14,995 nt of DNA, from positions 1 through 14,995 of the forward strand of contig WGBT01000022.1 of the NCBI GenBank assembly GCA_015494185.1, in the 5' to 3' direction. Made by a program: the position numbers and the translations under genes. This document shows positions 13,302 through 14,995 of this stretch, one piece after another. The notes beneath the pieces are model-generated. The model had not been told where the DNA came from, searched no databases, and saw only the letters and a list, made by a program, of their open reading frames with translations. The stretch is from Hyphomicrobiales bacterium (GTDB lineage: Bacteria > Pseudomonadota > Alphaproteobacteria > Rhizobiales > S144-35). How positions within the stretch are numbered: position 1 is the first letter of the stretch; the number at the start of each line of letters is the position of its first letter.

Positions 13302-14833
13302 TGGAAATCAAGGCCGCCGAAATATCTTCGATCCTCAAAGAGCAGATTCGCAATTTCAATCAGGAAGCGGAAGTCGCTGAAATCGGACAGGTGCTCAGTG
13401 TCGGCGACGGCATTGCCCGTGTCTATGGTCTCGACAATGTTCAAGCGGGTGAAATGGTCGAGTTTCCCGGCGGGCTTCGCGGCATGGCTCTGAACCTGGA
13501 AGAAGACAATGTCGGGGTGGTGCTGTTTGGCGATGACCGGGACATTAAAGAAGGGGATATCGTCAAACGGACCGGGGCCATTGTCGATGCGCCAGTGGGC
13601 AAGGGGCTGCTCGGCCGGGTTGTCGATGCGCTTGGCAATCCGATTGATGGGAAGGGGCCGATTACCGCTGAAAAGCGGATGCGGGTGGATGTCAAGGCGC
13701 CGGGGATTTTGCCGCGGAAATCCGTGCATGAGCCGATGCAGACCGGAATCAAGGCGGTGGATGCGTTGATCCCGATTGGGCGTGGTCAGCGGGAGTTGAT
13801 CATTGGTGACCGTCAGACCGGCAAGACCGCCGTTGCGCTTGATACCATTCTCAATCAAAAGTCGATCAACCAGACCGATGATGAGAGCAAGAAGCTTTAC
13901 TGTATTTATGTGGCCGTTGGGCAGAAGCGGTCGACGGTGGCGCAGCTCGTCAAAGTGCTCGAAGACAATGGGGCGATGGACTATTCCATCGTTGTCGCGG
14001 CCACGGCCTCTGACCCAGCACCGATGCAGTATCTCGCCCCTTATACCGGTTGCACCATGGGCGAATATTTCCGCGACAATGGCATGCATTCGCTGATCGT
14101 TTATGATGATTTGTCGAAGCAGGCGGTGGCTTATCGGCAGATGTCCTTGCTGCTGCGCCGCCCGCCGGGGCGTGAGGCTTTTCCGGGGGATGTGTTTTAT
14201 CTCCACAGCCGCCTGCTGGAGCGTTCTGCTAAGCTCAATGATGAGCATGGGGCTGGTTCGATGACGGCATTGCCGGTGGTCGAGACCCAGGCCAATGACG
14301 TCTCCGCCTATATTCCGACCAATGTGATCTCAATCACCGATGGTCAGATTTTCCTGGAAACGGACCTGTTTTATCAAGGGATTCGTCCGGCCGTGAATGT
14401 GGGTTTGTCGGTGTCGCGGGTTGGCTCGGCGGCGCAGATCAAGGCCATGAAACAGGTTGCAGGCGCGATCAAGAACGATTTGGCGCAATATCGTGAAATG
14501 GCGGCCTTTGCACAATTCGGCTCGGATCTCGATGCGGCGACGCAAAAGCTGCTCGATCGCGGCGCCCGGCTGACGGAGCTGCTCAAGCAGCCGCAATTTT
14601 CGCCCTTGAAGGTGGAGGAGCAAGTCGCCGTCATCTATGCGGGCACCCGTGGTTATCTGGATGCCATTCCGGTTGATGCCGTTGGCCGTTTCGAGGAAGA
14701 TTTGCTGCGTTATCTGCGCGATGAGCACAGTGCTCTTCTGGACGAAATCCGCGAGAGGGCAGAGTTGACGGACGAGCTCGAAGGCCAGCTTAAAGCCGCC
14801 ATTGAAAAATTCGCCAAGGCTTTTGCTGCCTAG
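13301..14833 (+). CDS. atpA: F0F1 ATP synthase subunit alpha
   Basis: The alpha subunit forms the non-catalytic nucleotide sites of the F1 hexamer. 510 residues is normal. The N-terminal beta-barrel (about 25-95) includes GQVLSVGDGIARVYGLDNVQAGE. The nucleotide-binding domain holds the Walker A motif GDRQTGKT at 169-176 and the strand SLIVYDDLSKQAVAYRQ (264-280) with the Walker B position. Arg373 in the GLSVSRVGSAAQ segment corresponds to the arginine finger that reaches the catalytic site on beta. The C-terminal helical domain runs from about 380 and ends ALLDEIRERAELTDELEGQLKAAIEKFAKAF. The start overlaps atpH by one base. atpG normally follows at once; here at least 162 bases pass without it. 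Confidence 0.98.
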   Translation: MEIKAAEISSILKEQIRNFNQEAEVAEIGQVLSVGDGIARVYGLDNVQAGEMVEFPGGLRGMALNLEEDNVGVVLFGDDRDIKEGDIVKRTGAIVDAPVGKGLLGRVVDALGNPIDGKGPITAEKRMRVDVKAPGILPRKSVHEPMQTGIKAVDALIPIGRGQRELIIGDRQTGKTAVALDTILNQKSINQTDDESKKLYCIYVAVGQKRSTVAQLVKVLEDNGAMDYSIVVAATASDPAPMQYLAPYTGCTMGEYFRDNGMHSLIVYDDLSKQAVAYRQMSLLLRRPPGREAFPGDVFYLHSRLLERSAKLNDEHGAGSMTALPVVETQANDVSAYIPTNVISITDGQIFLETDLFYQGIRPAVNVGLSVSRVGSAAQIKAMKQVAGAIKNDLAQYREMAAFAQFGSDLDAATQKLLDRGARLTELLKQPQFSPLKVEEQVAVIYAGTRGYLDAIPVDAVGRFEEDLLRYLRDEHSALLDEIRERAELTDELEGQLKAAIEKFAKAFAA

Positions 14834-14995
14834 CCGAGCGCACAAGACCTTCAAGGGGGAACCGGTTTTGGAATGAGTTGTGCGGCGAAATAAGAATTTC
14901 GAGCAAAAATCCGATTCTATGCGATTGGTTTTGCTCTGGAGTGTCCAGCAAAAGTGGTGTGCCTAGGCTTTGTTCGGGGCATATCAAAAAACGAC
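14834..14995. other. Structured spacer after atpA (atpG not reached)
   Basis: No gene start is recognisable in the last 162 bases. The stretch is packed with dyads (see 14886-14953). The next gene, presumably atpG, must begin beyond the window if the usual order holds. Confidence 0.6.
14886..14953. repeat. Cluster of overlapping inverted repeats after atpA
   Basis: CGAAAT (14886-14891) mirrors ATTTCG (14896-14901). GAGCAAAA (14901-14908) mirrors TTTTGCTC (14929-14936). The same TTTTGCT can instead pair with AGCAAAA at 14947-14953, where GGA/TCC close a 3-base loop with a CT bulge. The middle arm thus has two exclusive partners. The arrangement resembles REP-type palindromic units or a processing or attenuation site; no long U-run follows. 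Confidence 0.7.

Noticed and set aside
13157..14248. A 363-codon minus-strand frame opposite atpA
   Set aside because: It is a shadow of atpH/atpA, His- and Arg-rich, with no motif and no ribosome site.

Overview
The window looks like ordinary chromosome from an alphaproteobacterium of moderate G+C. Four signs point there: a GcrA-type cell-cycle regulator; a HisZ regulatory subunit paired with a short-form HisG; atpH directly followed by atpA with no atpB, atpE or atpF genes in front; and a small SH3-domain exported protein. I cannot name the genus from sequence alone.

Layout. Everything from 107 to about 10.6 kb that I call coding is on the minus strand; the rest, selO, atpH and atpA, is on the plus strand. 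From left to right: gcrA (107-712); about 1.16 kb without a gene I can defend (713-1872); then a minus-strand run that, in transcription order, is lnt (lipoprotein N-acylation), a 97-residue cysteine-rich protein, hisZ, hisG (first step of histidine synthesis) and a ZnuA-like zinc-binding protein. A probable terminator at 4855-4876 may split this run into lnt plus the small protein, and hisZ-hisG-znuA. hisZ, hisG and znuA are packed with 1-4 base junctions. Upstream of lnt lie a LysR regulator of the CbbR-like type (7027-8004) and a 400-base gap holding a MITE-like inverted-repeat element (8178-8345). Next comes another minus-strand run: an SH3-domain exported protein, pyrD (class 2) and a YraN/UPF0102 gene. 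Divergent from it is selO (protein AMPylase), and after a 350-base gap begins the ATP synthase operon, atpH-atpA, which leaves the window in a structured spacer.

How the genes work together. The hisZ-hisG pair forms one enzyme complex. atpH and atpA are subunits of one machine. lnt, pyrD and selO are housekeeping genes with no visible functional link to their neighbours. The znuA gene has no permease or ATPase partner in the window.

I found no convincing new multi-gene system. The more interesting signals are non-coding: the 168-base fold-back element; alternative RNA folds in the atpH leader and behind atpA; a perfect dyad in front of gcrA; and a recurrent pattern of 10-17 base direct tandem duplications, mostly in the spacers.
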